Source: Segatella copri
Lineage (GTDB): Bacteria > Bacteroidota > Bacteroidia > Bacteroidales > Bacteroidaceae
Assembly (NCBI RefSeq): GCF_015074785.1
Contig: NZ_CP042464.1
Location: 2,167,001-2,231,000, forward strand
DNA: 64,000 nt
Direction of reading: 5' to 3'
Below, piece after piece: positions 35,239 through 46,000 of the stretch. Every line of letters begins with the position of its first letter. Positions within the stretch are counted from its first letter, which is position 1. The notes below the pieces were generated by a model. That model was not told the DNA's origin, made no database searches, and saw only the letters and a program-made list of their open reading frames with translations. The position numbers and the translations under genes were made by a program.

Positions 35239-36828
35239 ATGGTTTATAAGTATGATTTTCTGATTATCGGCTCAGGAGTTGCCGGTATGAGTTACGCCCT
35301 GAAAGTAGCCAGAGCGCATAAAGGTAAGGTGTGTATGATTTGCAAAACCTCTCTCGACGAGGCTAACACGTCATTCGCACAAGGTGGTGTGGCGTCAGTT
35401 ACCAACTTGGAAGTGGATAACTTCGACAAGCACATACAGGATACAATGATTGCTGGTGATTATATCAGCGATTATAAAGCAGTGAAGCAGGTTGTCACCA
35501 TGGCACCGGAGCAGATCAAGGAGCTCGTGCAGTGGGGCGTCAACTTCGATAAGCAGCAGGACGGCAAGTTCGACCTACACCGTGAGGGCGGTCACAGCGA
35601 GTTCCGCATCCTTCATCATGCCGATGATACGGGTGCAGAAATCCAGCGCGGTCTGATGGAGGCTGTGCGCAACTGTCCGGATATCGATATCAAGGAAAAT
35701 CATTTCGCCGTGGAGATTATCACTCAGCACCACTTGGGTGCCCGTGTTACCCGCCGCACTCCTTATATCAACTGTTATGGTGCATACGTATTGAATCCTG
35801 ATACCCAGAAGGTGGATACCTATCTGAGTAAGGTTACCGTGATGTGTACCGGTGGATGTGGTGCTGTTTATCAGACTACCACCAACCCTGTCATCGCTAC
35901 GGGTGATGGCGAGGCGATGGTATACCGTGCCAAGGGAACTGTAGCCGACATGGAGTTTGTCCAGTTCCACCCAACCGCTCTTTATCATCCGGGCGAAACC
36001 CATCCTGCCTTCCTCATCACCGAGGCGATGCGTGGATACGGTGGCATCTTGCGTCTGCCTAACGGCGAAAGTTTCATGGAGAAATATGACAAGCGATTGA
36101 GTCTGGCTCCTCGTGACATCGTGGCTCGTGCCATCGATAAGGAGATGAAGATTCACGGATTGGATCATGTCTGTCTCGATGTAACCCATAAGAATCCAGA
36201 GGAGACCAAGCGTCACTTCCCTAATATCTACGCCAAGTGTCTGAGCATCGGCATCGACATCACCAAGGAGTATATCCCTGTTCGTCCTGCCGCTCACTAT
36301 ATGTGTGGTGGCATCAAGGTAGATTTGAACGGCTGTTCAAGCATCAACCGTCTCTATGCCCTGGGCGAGTGTTCATGCACCGGTCTGCATGGCGGTAACC
36401 GTCTTGCCAGCAACTCGCTCATCGAGGCTGTGGTTTATGCCGAGACTGCTGCCAAGCACAGTATTGAACATGTAGATGAGTACGACTTCAATGAGAAGGT
36501 ACCAGCATGGAATGATGAAGGTACTTTGACCAACGAAGAGAAGGTGCTGATTACACAGAGCGTGAAAGAGGTGGGCGAATGCATGAGCAACTATGTAGGC
36601 ATCGTGCGCAGCGACCTCCGTCTGAAGCGAGCATGGGACCGCCTCGATCTTCTCTACGAAGAGACAGAAAACCTCTTCAAGCGTGTAAAGGTAAGCAAGG
36701 AACTCTGCGAGCTCCGCAACATGATCAACGTGGGTTATCTCATCACCCGCATGGCGATAGAACGCAAGGAGAGCCGTGGTCTCCACTATACCATCGACTA
36801 CCCTGTTCATGCTTACGACAAGAAATAA
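35239..36828 (+). CDS. nadB: L-aspartate oxidase
   Basis: The 529-residue flavoprotein oxidises L-aspartate to iminoaspartate, the first step of NAD synthesis, in the cytoplasm. FAD binding is seen in DFLIIGSGVAGMSYALKVA, DEANTSFAQGGVASV (about 41-55) and LYALGECSCTGLHGGNRLASNSLIE near 375-400; the active-site region is DLHREGGHSEFRILHH. It is about 530 residues, normal for the family. It stands alone, with its own terminator at 36851; nadA and nadC are not in the window. An alternative reading as fumarate reductase subunit is ruled out by the nadB-specific sequence order. Confidence 0.96.
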   Translation: MVYKYDFLIIGSGVAGMSYALKVARAHKGKVCMICKTSLDEANTSFAQGGVASVTNLEVDNFDKHIQDTMIAGDYISDYKAVKQVVTMAPEQIKELVQWGVNFDKQQDGKFDLHREGGHSEFRILHHADDTGAEIQRGLMEAVRNCPDIDIKENHFAVEIITQHHLGARVTRRTPYINCYGAYVLNPDTQKVDTYLSKVTVMCTGGCGAVYQTTTNPVIATGDGEAMVYRAKGTVADMEFVQFHPTALYHPGETHPAFLITEAMRGYGGILRLPNGESFMEKYDKRLSLAPRDIVARAIDKEMKIHGLDHVCLDVTHKNPEETKRHFPNIYAKCLSIGIDITKEYIPVRPAAHYMCGGIKVDLNGCSSINRLYALGECSCTGLHGGNRLASNSLIEAVVYAETAAKHSIEHVDEYDFNEKVPAWNDEGTLTNEEKVLITQSVKEVGECMSNYVGIVRSDLRLKRAWDRLDLLYEETENLFKRVKVSKELCELRNMINVGYLITRMAIERKESRGLHYTIDYPVHAYDKK

Positions 36829-36850
36829 AGTTTTTTCAAGCTACCATATA

Positions 36851-36894
36851 AAGCCGCCAGGATATTCTCACACGATATCCTAGCGGCTTTTTCT
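36851..36894 (+). terminator. Terminator of nadB
   Basis: AAGCCGCCAGGATAT (36851-36865) pairs with ATATCCTAGCGGCTT (36875-36889), one mismatch, followed by T5-C-T3. Confidence 0.9.
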
Positions 36895-37118
36895 TTGCCT
36901 ACAGGAAAGTTCAAATTCTTAATGACATAGATGACCACACTTTGCTGCCCCTCAAAAAGTAGACACAGAAAGGTGGAAAACTGATGGAAAATGATTACCT
37001 TTGCAAGCAGATAGAGTTGTGTGCCCTGTAGAGAGGGCGTAGCCCGAACGTAAGGGCACACAACTTGCCGAAGCACGGTTATCTTATCGTCAAGTATTCA
37101 CCAGAAAGGAAACTTTTT

Positions 37119-37466
37119 ATGGCAAAGCATTTAAATCCATTGGAAAAGGAGTTCTTGATTCGTAAGTTCAAGGGAAACTCCAAAGTTAAGCTCGGTGATT
37201 TCTGCAGGGCAAACAATGTCTCGGAAACTTCTTTTAAGAAGTGGCTGAAGCAATATGAAGAAGCAGGCATAGAGGGGTTGGCTCGTGCTGATGCTGAGAT
37301 TGGGAACATACTTCCTGAGGGCATTGACAAAACCAAGGAGGGGTATAAGCGAGAAATCCTACGCTTGCGTATTGAGAATGAACGGCTCAAAAAAAAATAT
37401 CTGGTGAGGCAGAACGAGGATGGGCAAACGGAGTATGTTCGTTTAAAAATGAAGAGTTCAAAATAG
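37119..37466 (+). CDS. IS3-family OrfA, helix-turn-helix protein
   Basis: From the ATG at 37119 the protein has 115 residues. It carries a helix-turn-helix (FLIRKFKGNSKVKLGDFCRANNVSETSFKKWLKQY) that binds IS ends and an adjacent Leu-rich helix. The frame is open up to 37065, but ATG 37119 matches relatives. A run of nine A at 37389-37397 allows a -1 ribosomal slip: the -1 frame is open from there to orfB, giving the OrfAB fusion transposase. Its own TAG overlaps the orfB GTG by one base. Confidence 0.85.
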   Translation: MAKHLNPLEKEFLIRKFKGNSKVKLGDFCRANNVSETSFKKWLKQYEEAGIEGLARADAEIGNILPEGIDKTKEGYKREILRLRIENERLKKKYLVRQNEDGQTEYVRLKMKSSK

Positions 37467-38425
37467 TGGACATGCTATCGCACGAGTATCCTGTCAAGGA
37501 TATCTGCAAGATGATGGGAGTAAGTCGGTCGGGGTATTACAAGTGGCTTAGAAGAGAGCCTTCATCCCGTGAGATCAATCGTGAGTTCATGGTGGGTGTG
37601 GTTGAGGACATACACTCGGAACACCCTACACATGGCTACAGGTGGGTGGCGGCGTACATAAGAATCAATTTACAGTTGAGTATCAGCGACAATTTCTCTT
37701 ATAAATGCTTCCAATATCTTGGTATTCAGTCACAAACGAGACACAAGATACATTACAAACCACGTAAGGTAAAGGATAAGTACCCCAACCTCATTTATTC
37801 CACGTGGGACACGGTAGACAGACCTCGACAAGTTATCGTCTCTGACATGACAGTCATCAAATACTCTTGGTTCTTCTTTGAGTTGACCATGTATTTCGAT
37901 GTCTTTACGAAAGAAATCCTAACGTGGCATGTGGCTGAGAGACGTGGACATAGAGACCAGTACATTGATGGGCTAAATGATGTCATCAACCTGTTGAAGG
38001 GCACAGATGAGCCAACTGTTCTTCATACGGACCAAGGTAGCGTGTATGCTTCGCTCGCCTATAATGAGCTGATAAAGGACACCTTGATTGTGAGGTCTAT
38101 GTCCAGGGCAGGAAAGCCTACAGACAACCCTGTGAACGAATCCCTCAACGGATGGATAAAAGAGGAATTGTTCATAGACTTCAAGATTGAGACATGTAAT
38201 TCAAGAGAGGAGTTCGAGGAGGCCTTGGACGCATACGTGGATTATTACAATGAGAAAAGACCATGTTATGCTATCGGCTATGATACGCCAAATAATTACA
38301 GGAAGAGGTTTTATAAAGGGGAGCTTCCAAGAAAGGACACTTTTGGGAAGCGAGAGGCTAATGCAACACCGAAGTTCATCACAGAACGGAAGAAAATGGC
38401 TGGAAATGAGAAAAATAAAGAATAA
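37466..38425 (+). CDS. IS3-family OrfB transposase, DDE type
   Basis: This part has an rve integrase domain with catalytic Asp127 (VIVSDMTV), Asp189 (LHTDQGSVY) and Glu225 (NPVNESLNGW). As written it begins at a GTG (37466), 319 residues, but the natural product is likely OrfAB, made by -1 frameshift on A9 at 37389. It starts with an IS150-type HTH_21 segment (MGVSRSGYYKWLRRE). Complete, no stops; the element may be active. Confidence 0.92.
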   Translation: MDMLSHEYPVKDICKMMGVSRSGYYKWLRREPSSREINREFMVGVVEDIHSEHPTHGYRWVAAYIRINLQLSISDNFSYKCFQYLGIQSQTRHKIHYKPRKVKDKYPNLIYSTWDTVDRPRQVIVSDMTVIKYSWFFFELTMYFDVFTKEILTWHVAERRGHRDQYIDGLNDVINLLKGTDEPTVLHTDQGSVYASLAYNELIKDTLIVRSMSRAGKPTDNPVNESLNGWIKEELFIDFKIETCNSREEFEEALDAYVDYYNEKRPCYAIGYDTPNNYRKRFYKGELPRKDTFGKREANATPKFITERKKMAGNEKNKE

Positions 38426-38589
38426 TGTTCACTTTTATAAAGAAAAACTTGCAAATATGGATGAGATTGTCTACTTTTGCAAATGAAAAGGAACGAAATT
38501 TGATAGATATGTGTACTTTTAAAAATATAAATAATTAATAATCATTTTTTGTGTCCACTTTGGGGAACTGCTACACTTTTGCAGCAAAG

Positions 38590-38670
38590 ATTTTGGTAAA
38601 ACGACATAAATCGCAAAAATAAATTTTGGTAAAACGACATATTTTTGCTAAAAAGATTTTGGTAAAACAT
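38590..38670. promoter_or_regulatory. Three 18-bp repeats at exact 33-bp spacing before the DUF4143 gene
   Basis: ATTTTGGTAAAACGACAT occurs at 38590-38607 and 38623-38640, and a shortened form (ATTTTGGTAAAACAT) at 38656-38670: starts exactly 33 bp (about three helical turns) apart. The third overlaps the -33 TTG (38659-38661) of a promoter whose -7 element TAACTTTG lies at 38681-38688, 19 nt on. ATG follows at 38710. This is the layout of a cooperative operator. Confidence 0.7.
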
Positions 38671-38709
38671 ATTTTTTATATAACTTTGCACCCATAAAAC
38701 ATTGAAAAT

Positions 38710-40047
38710 ATGGAGAATAGGGTATTCAAGAGAAAAATATATAGCCAAATGGCTGAATGGAAGGAAATTTCCAAGGGAAGTACAGCCCTCCTTGTAGAGG
38801 GTGCTCGCCGTATTGGAAAGTCAACTATCGTAGAAGAATTTGCCAAGAATGAATACGAATCATACATTATGATAGATTTCAATGAGGCTTCCAAGGAAGT
38901 GAAAGCACTCTTTGATGATCTTATGAATATGGATTTCATTTTTCTTTTCCTGCAGAATGCTTACAATAAAACATTGCATGAGCGAAAGTCGGTTATCATC
39001 TTCGATGAGGTACAACAATGTCCGAAAGCCCGACAAGCCATCAAGTATTTGGTAAAAGACGGTAGATATGACTATATAGAGACTGGCTCACTTATCAGCA
39101 TACATAAGAGCACTAAGGACATTAGCATCCCTAGCGAAGAACATCGTATCGAGATGTTTCCGATGGATTACGAAGAGTTCAGATGGGCCATGGGGGACAC
39201 GGCTAGCGTGCCTCTGCTGCGTCAAGTTTTCGATAAGAAAATATCTCTAGGCGAGGGAGTCAACAGATTGAAGATGAGAGAGCTACGCCTATATATGTTG
39301 GTAGGAGGAATGCCACAAGCTGTCAATGCTTATCTTAACACTAACAATCTACAGCAAGTAGATACCGTAAAGCGACAGATTCTCCAACTATATGCTGATG
39401 ATTTCAGAAAGATAGACCCATCGGGCAAAATATCCAAACTATTCATGTCTATCCCAGCCCAATTGAGCAGGAACCAGCTCCGCTATCAGCCTACTTCTGC
39501 TGTAGGAAGAATGGCTGCTGAGAAAATAGATGAGTTGATACTCAACTTAGAAGACAGCAAGACTGTTAACATTGCGTACCACACGGATGATCCGAATGTA
39601 GGAATGCCACTGACAGCCAACATCAACAAGTACAAACTGTACATAGGCGATACGGGACTATTCGTAACTTTGGCTTTCTGGGACAAGGATTATACGGAGA
39701 ACATCATCTACCAGAAACTGTTGAGCGACAAGCTATCCACCAACATGGGATACGTATTTGAGAATCTGGTTGCCCAAATGCTGAGAGCCTCAGGCAACAG
39801 ACTCTTTTACTATACTTTTCCAAAGGATGCCACGCATTCTTACGAAATCGACTTTTTGTTGTCACGCGGCAGTAAGTTGTGCCCTATAGAGGTCAAGTCG
39901 TCTGGATACAAAACGCATGCCTCGCTTGATGCTTTCTGTCAAAAATTCTCCAACAGGATAGTAAATCCGTACTTGGTTTACACCAAAGATCTGCAGAATG
40001 ATGGGCAAACACTCCTGATTCCGATTTACATGACCCCATTCTTATAA
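38710..40047 (+). CDS. AAA ATPase with DUF4143 C-terminal domain
   Basis: The 445-residue protein has an AAA ATPase domain (Walker A GARRIGKST at 31-39, Walker B VIIFDEVQ near 95) and a C-terminal DUF4143 domain with a PD-(D/E)xK-like Glu-Ile-Asp...Ile-Glu-Val-Lys pattern near 379-396. These proteins are common and often multi-copy in Bacteroidales; their role is unknown (perhaps a nuclease-like or toxin/regulator function). It is complete and has its own promoter with three operator-like repeats. The IS3 element inserted only 14 bp upstream of the first of these repeats, leaving them whole. Confidence 0.85.
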   Translation: MENRVFKRKIYSQMAEWKEISKGSTALLVEGARRIGKSTIVEEFAKNEYESYIMIDFNEASKEVKALFDDLMNMDFIFLFLQNAYNKTLHERKSVIIFDEVQQCPKARQAIKYLVKDGRYDYIETGSLISIHKSTKDISIPSEEHRIEMFPMDYEEFRWAMGDTASVPLLRQVFDKKISLGEGVNRLKMRELRLYMLVGGMPQAVNAYLNTNNLQQVDTVKRQILQLYADDFRKIDPSGKISKLFMSIPAQLSRNQLRYQPTSAVGRMAAEKIDELILNLEDSKTVNIAYHTDDPNVGMPLTANINKYKLYIGDTGLFVTLAFWDKDYTENIIYQKLLSDKLSTNMGYVFENLVAQMLRASGNRLFYYTFPKDATHSYEIDFLLSRGSKLCPIEVKSSGYKTHASLDAFCQKFSNRIVNPYLVYTKDLQNDGQTLLIPIYMTPFL

Positions 40048-40065
40048 AGCAATGTTTTTTTATTG

Positions 40066-40073
40066 TACCTTTG
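40066..40073 (+). promoter_or_regulatory. Orphan -7 element pointing antisense into sprA
   Basis: TACCTTTG at 40066-40073, followed by CACCTCAG, is a perfect -7 box on the plus strand 25 bp before the sprA stop on the other strand. No -33 TTG fits. There is no gene downstream on that strand. Confidence 0.35.
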
Positions 40074-40097
40074 CACCTCAGTTGGGCGATAAAAGCA

Positions 40098-43000
40098 TCA
40101 TCTCGTCAGCGAGAACTTGATGCTCAGGCCGAAATCCTGCGTTGTGGTAGGATAACTGCTGCTCGACAGGAGCGGTGTGTTAGTCTGACGGTCATAATAG
40201 AAACTCATGGTAAGGAGTTTGCTGAAGGTATAATCGGCAGAGAAACTCAGTTTCAGAGCATTGTTGCCGCTGCTGGCACTGCTTACCATTGAGGCTATAT
40301 CACGAACGATGGCTGCCTGCTTGCGGAAACTGAAGTCAAGACGTAGATTCAGGTCATGGTTGGTACCATTCTGAACCGTCTTGGTGGTCGACGCATTCTT
40401 GTTGGCTGCATTCTTGTTGCCGCCCTTCGACTTGGAACGGGAGGCCTTGGCGCCCCAGCCGAAAACATCGAAGTTGTTGATGCGGTAACCCATACCGATT
40501 ACCCAGTCCTTACTCAATGCCTCGTTCAGCTGCACACTCGTCATACTGAGGTTCAACACACGGGTCTGGCGATATTCTGCCTTCACCGTCATATTATTGT
40601 TGAATGTGACATCCATACCCAATAATGGCGAGAACGACTCGTTGATACTTACCTGCGAAATGTTGAACATGCTGCTTGGAGATGGATTGCCCGTAGTGGC
40701 ATCACTCACGAAGCCGAGACCGTTCATATACTCCTGGAAGGTGCTGTAACTGTTGTAGCTGCCAACTGCAAAGACGCTTTTGTAAGAGTGGTTGATGTTG
40801 ACACTCTTGAAGTGCTCATTGAACCAAGGCAGACGTCCCAGTCCGCTGTAACGGATGGTCCAGTTTGGCAACATCCGGCTCAATGCCGGGAATACCGAAA
40901 GCGAATTGCCACCCATCGAGGTATAAGCCTTGAGGAAGGCAGGAATCATGACATCGCTGCTATACTGGTTGACCGGTGTGCGGGAAGCATCAAACTTGCC
41001 GCCAGCCAGAGCCGAACCAGCCGGATAAACAGTTCCGGCATACTGAGCCTCTACCCTATCTCTGAAACCAGCCAGCGAGTTGACAAACTTCTCGAAGGTC
41101 TTGCTGCGATACCCCGAATTGGCATTGCCCATTCCCTCGAAAGCCGAACCCAGCGAAATGGTAGTCATCTGGAAGGCTCCACTCTGGGTGGTTGGCGTTC
41201 CTTCATACATATACTGTATGCTCTTCTGCGTGGTCTTGGTACGTGTAGCTGAGAGATCAATCTTGAAATCCTTGACAGGCTCCAGGGTGGCACGCAACGT
41301 AAGATTATCCGTTCTGCTGGTAGTGGCTGGTGTTGCGATACTGTCGTTGCAGAGCAGCCAGTCGTTGTTTCTAGCCTTCTCGATATAATCGTCGCCAACC
41401 ATACCGAAGGCGAAGTCAAGACCCGGTGCCATCTGTCCCACCTTCTTCTGTCCGAAGGCATCCCCCACACTAGGCAAGAAGCCCGGCAGGGTGAGCTGAT
41501 AGCTGCTGCGATAGTTGATGCTCACATTGCGCACCATCATTGCCAGGCGACTAGCCAACTGCAATCCCTTATACCATTTCTTATCATCAAGCGGTTCCTT
41601 AGCCAGCACGGAGAGTTTCACCTTCATGGCAGTATCTACCTTTGAGATGATTCTGATCTGGTTATTATCCACCTTTTTATATTTAAGCGGGAACACTTTG
41701 CCGTCTTCCGTCTTGGCATTCACAATCAGTCGCTTGGTATTCTTGCCGTGGCGTATCTTGAATGTGGTATCAGGCAGGAGGGTGATTTCCCGTTCGAAGG
41801 CACGCTTGTTCTTAGGCAACGCCTTCTTAGGATCTGCCGCCTGTTCCTTTGCTTCCTGCTTCTTTTTCTTTTTTTCCAGCTTCTTGCGCTGCATCTGTGC
41901 CCTACTCTGGGTACGGTCAAACTTATCGTTTACCTTCTTCAGGAAAGGCACATGGTTGTAGAGTTTCAGCAGGTTGAAGTTACCGTTCAATGTCAGTTCG
42001 CGCTGGGTATTGATGGTGTTTCCATACGAGTTGCCCTCCTCATCCTCTGTACCGCGCTCCCAAGAATAGTTGGCATTGTAAGAGGCATCGCTGTTCACCC
42101 AGTCGAAGACAGGCAGCAGATTGAGAGGCACCTTGTAGGATGCCTGGAAATTCTGACTGTAGTCGAGCGGTGCACCCCAGTGGCGGATGCTGGTCCATAC
42201 GGAGTCCTTCCAGGCATGATACTGGTCGGCATAAAGATCCTTGTTGACCGGTGTATATGGTTCCTCTATCTGTGCATGGGTAGCACTCTGGAAGTTCATG
42301 TGCAGGTTCTTGGTCAGATCCCAGTTGATGGAGAACTCACGGTTCCAGAGGAACTGTTCACTGAAGGTGAGCGGCAACTTGGAGTCTACTCCGGCAGCTC
42401 CACTCATCAGGGTTTCCATATCGCGCTCCTGCAACTCGTAGTAGTCGCGCGTCATCTCGGTATTGAAGGCTATGTTCTGCGGCAGCCAGTTCAGTCCGAA
42501 ACGTTTCAGAATGTCGAGCCACTTACTCTTGTTCTTCAGTCCCTTGAATGGTTCCCATGCCTTATAAACCGGGCTCCACGAATAATCCAAGGCTCCGCGC
42601 CAGTTGTCCTTGCGCTCATACATCGTCGTTTCACCCGTAGTATACTGATGCTGATGACTGTAGGTGAATGAGAAGTTGGCTGGATCGTATGGCATCGGAT
42701 GACGCTTGGTAGCGATACCCACCCGGGCATTCGAGATGGAGAAGTTGGTCTGCGTAATCTTGGTGGCAGCGATATTCTCGATAGAATCGCGCTCATGCTT
42801 GGATCCGGCAGCATCGAGGGCATCCTTCAACTCCATATCGGTATCCAGCGGATTATACTTAGGAGTGGTCTTCTCCTTGGTAACACTATAATATAAAGGT
42901 ATGCTCACCTTCGCCTTGTCAGGGAAGAACTTACCCATTTCGAGCGATGTGGTCACACTGTAGGTACCGTAATTATCGGTAGTGCGACTTGCCACGCCAT

Positions 43001-46000
43001 CTTCCAGACCGCCGAATCCCTCGCTGATGTATCTGCCGGTGGCATTCACGCTACCCAAATCGGAGAGTTGTACGTTCAGGTTGGCATTGGCTGCCCAACC
43101 ACCCGAATTATTATGTTCCTTGAGTCGGAGTTCGTTTATCCATACCTCACCACTCTTGATGTCGGCAGAATTGTTTCTCACACCCAGCATCATGGTCTTC
43201 ACCTCGCCGAGACTCGGATTACCCACGATGGTAATCTTGTTCTGCGGATGTTCTGCATCCATCATGGAATAAGGAGCGAGATAAGAAGCCACACCCTGTG
43301 CCTTCGCCTTGTTACGGTTTTTCTTCAATGCCGTAAAGACGTTCAGCGGCACATCGAGCATATTCTCCTCAGGCCATACCGCCTTACAGTCGGCAAGCAC
43401 ATAGCGGTTGTAGTTGGAGCGTGGCTCGGTGAGTTTCAGCGGGATTTCATACTCGTAGTAATTGTTCTTGTAATCGCTACCCAGACGGATGAAGACTGAG
43501 AGATCACCATCCTGCAGACGGGTGGTATTCTGCTCCAATGCATTGGCATGGGCAAACATCTGGATGCGCTTGTACTGGCGCAGATCAAGGGTAGAATTCT
43601 TGTAAACCGCCTTCGCCTCACCTGGGCTCATATTCTTGACCACCAGACTCAACGCCTGCTCGTTAGCCTCAACCAACTGAGGCTGACTAGGATCCTGTTC
43701 GCGCTTGATACCCGGAGGCAATACATAGTTGACCGGTGTCTTCTCGCCGTTCTCTTCCAGACTCACGCTGTTTGCGTCGAGGGTTCCGCCACTGGCTGCA
43801 CTAAGCGGCTGGTCATAAGTACGCCACTTGCCCATCACGAGGTCGAAGGTACCGAAACGCAGCACGATAGGTTTCTTGAAACCGGTGAGGAACATACGCA
43901 TGAAGCGGATGCTGGAGAAATCGTTGATGTTACCCTGACGGCTCTCAAACTCATCGATAGGTATGCGGAACTGATACCAGATAACGGTAGACTTGGTATT
44001 ATCACGCCAGGTCTGGCTGTATTCACGCTTATCTACAATATGATTGTTACCTACCACGAGATCTTCCGGACGGATGCTGACACGATACTGGAAGTATTTC
44101 TCATATTCGTTGAGCGTATAATCCTGGTTGATATCCTCGACATCCGGCGTTGACTTATAAGAAGTATCATAGCTCTCAGAACGGCTGTCGCTGTCAGGCG
44201 AGTTGCCCTGAGGATTGTTGATATACTTATATCGCTGCAAGATAGGAGCACGCATCTCATCCCAGTCGGAACCGCGGAAATAGTGGTAGTCATCACGTGC
44301 CGGATCGGCAAAGATGCTGTCGAACACCGCCTGGTTCACCTTACCCTGAATCTGGTCGAGATAAGCACTCTTGTAGAATTCCTGCTCCTCGGCATCGGTC
44401 AGTCCGTTGAAACCCACATCCTGCAAGGCTCTGCTGCCACTGGTGGTAGCAAAGGCATAGGTCACGGTGCTCTGGGTAGGAATCTTACCCCACTGGGTAT
44501 AGGTGTAGCTCTTGCTGCCATCTACCGGCATGCCACTCTCATAGAATTTCTTGCCATCACGCAGGATATCCTCGCTCACCTCGCCCAGGTTGATGTAGAA
44601 ATCGCCACCATAATCGGCAGCATCAGCCTCTTCGCGGGAATAGATGAACGGATCGAGCATCCAGAACTCGATGTATTCGATGTTTGCCTGCTCGAAATCG
44701 TTGGTATCCAGCTTACGCATCATTCCGCCCCAGTTGCGCTGCGGATTCTGCAGGGTTCCGTCAGCCTGCAAATCTGTTACATTGAAGTTGTATGGTCCCG
44801 GCTCGCTTGGATAGTAAGCCAGATTGAGTACATTCAGGGTATTGGTAGCGCCCTGATAACTGCTCTGGTCGCGCAATGGGAAGAGCTCCTTGGTATAGAC
44901 CTCGCGAACATAATGGTTACTCAACTGCTTGAGGTCGCCCTTGATATGTCCCGGAGTGAGCGAACTTCCACGGCGGGTGAACAGCGGATCGATGGTATAC
45001 CAGGCTAGGCGCGAACGGTGGAAACCGCTGCTCAGACCGGTCTTATCGCTGTAATCGTCCTTGAAATTGAGCGAAGGCACACTGGATATAAACCAGGAGG
45101 TAGGAGTAGTTACATCGATGGTAGTCTTCGTACCCTCGAAGTCATCGATATAAGATGCATTGTCCTGTGTGCCACCAGCCTCACCGGCAATGAGCTGGGC
45201 AAATTCTCCTGTAAAGGATATCTGCGATGGCTGGGTAAGGTGCAGGAATGGTATCTTGTCAAGCACATTGGTGAGCCACTGACTCTCCTTGCGCCAGTTG
45301 AGATTGATGCCCCAAAGGGTGTTCTTCAGCGGTTCGGAGCCCATGGATACCTTGGTAGTAAGCGCCTGTTCGGAGAGGTGCTGGATAGTACCGCTCAACT
45401 GGAAGTTCTTGGTAAAATCATACTCCCAGTTCAGTCCGAACATCGTTTTTCGGGTTTGTCCGAAATCGGTATTACTCTCCAGAGAAACGTTGACAGCCGT
45501 ACCGGCATCGATGATGCTCTGGTTCAGGATGGTCACCTCACCGGCACTGTAATCTACCGAATAGTCGGTGCCCTCTTTCAGGGTGATACCGCCTGCCGTA
45601 ACGACCACCGAGCCCTGTGGCACATTGTAGGCATCGAGCGAGATGACATTGGCTGCAGAGCCCTTGAACTGTCCCACAATCTGATACTTGTTCTTTTCGG
45701 CTATCTGCTTGGCTACGGTCTTCGTACTGTCATAAAGTTCGGTAAAGGCATACTTTTCAGCCTTGTCGGCAGCCACGCCCCGCTTGACCAGATAATCACG
45801 CATATAACTGCCGAAAGGCTCTACCTTCGGAATGAACACGCGTCCATTAGAGATGGTATAGCCTTCTACATAATCGAAATATCCATTGCTGTGTGCCTTG
45901 TTATTGTTATCCAGACGGTCGGCGCCCAGCACACGGATGATAGGCTGCTCCTTCACCTGCTGCTCAGGGATATAACTGAGATATACGCCGGTGGTATCGC

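Larger units (their letters stand above)
36943..38575 (+). mobile_element. IS3-family insertion sequence (IS150 group), 1.63 kb
   Basis: The element is bounded by imperfect inverted repeats (left TGCTGCCCCTCAAAAAGTAG, right reverse complement TGTAGCAGTTCCCCAAAGTG), both ending in TG...CA with AGACACA/GGACACA inner ends. Flanks carry a 3-bp target duplication CTT at 36940-36942 and 38576-38578, as IS3-family elements make. Inside are orfA and orfB in the -1 frame arrangement. Confidence 0.85.

Noticed and set aside
38542..38748. Minus-strand frame with MSFYQNLF repeats
   Set aside because: The peptide repeat is a by-product of the three 33-bp-spaced operator repeats and runs over a promoter.
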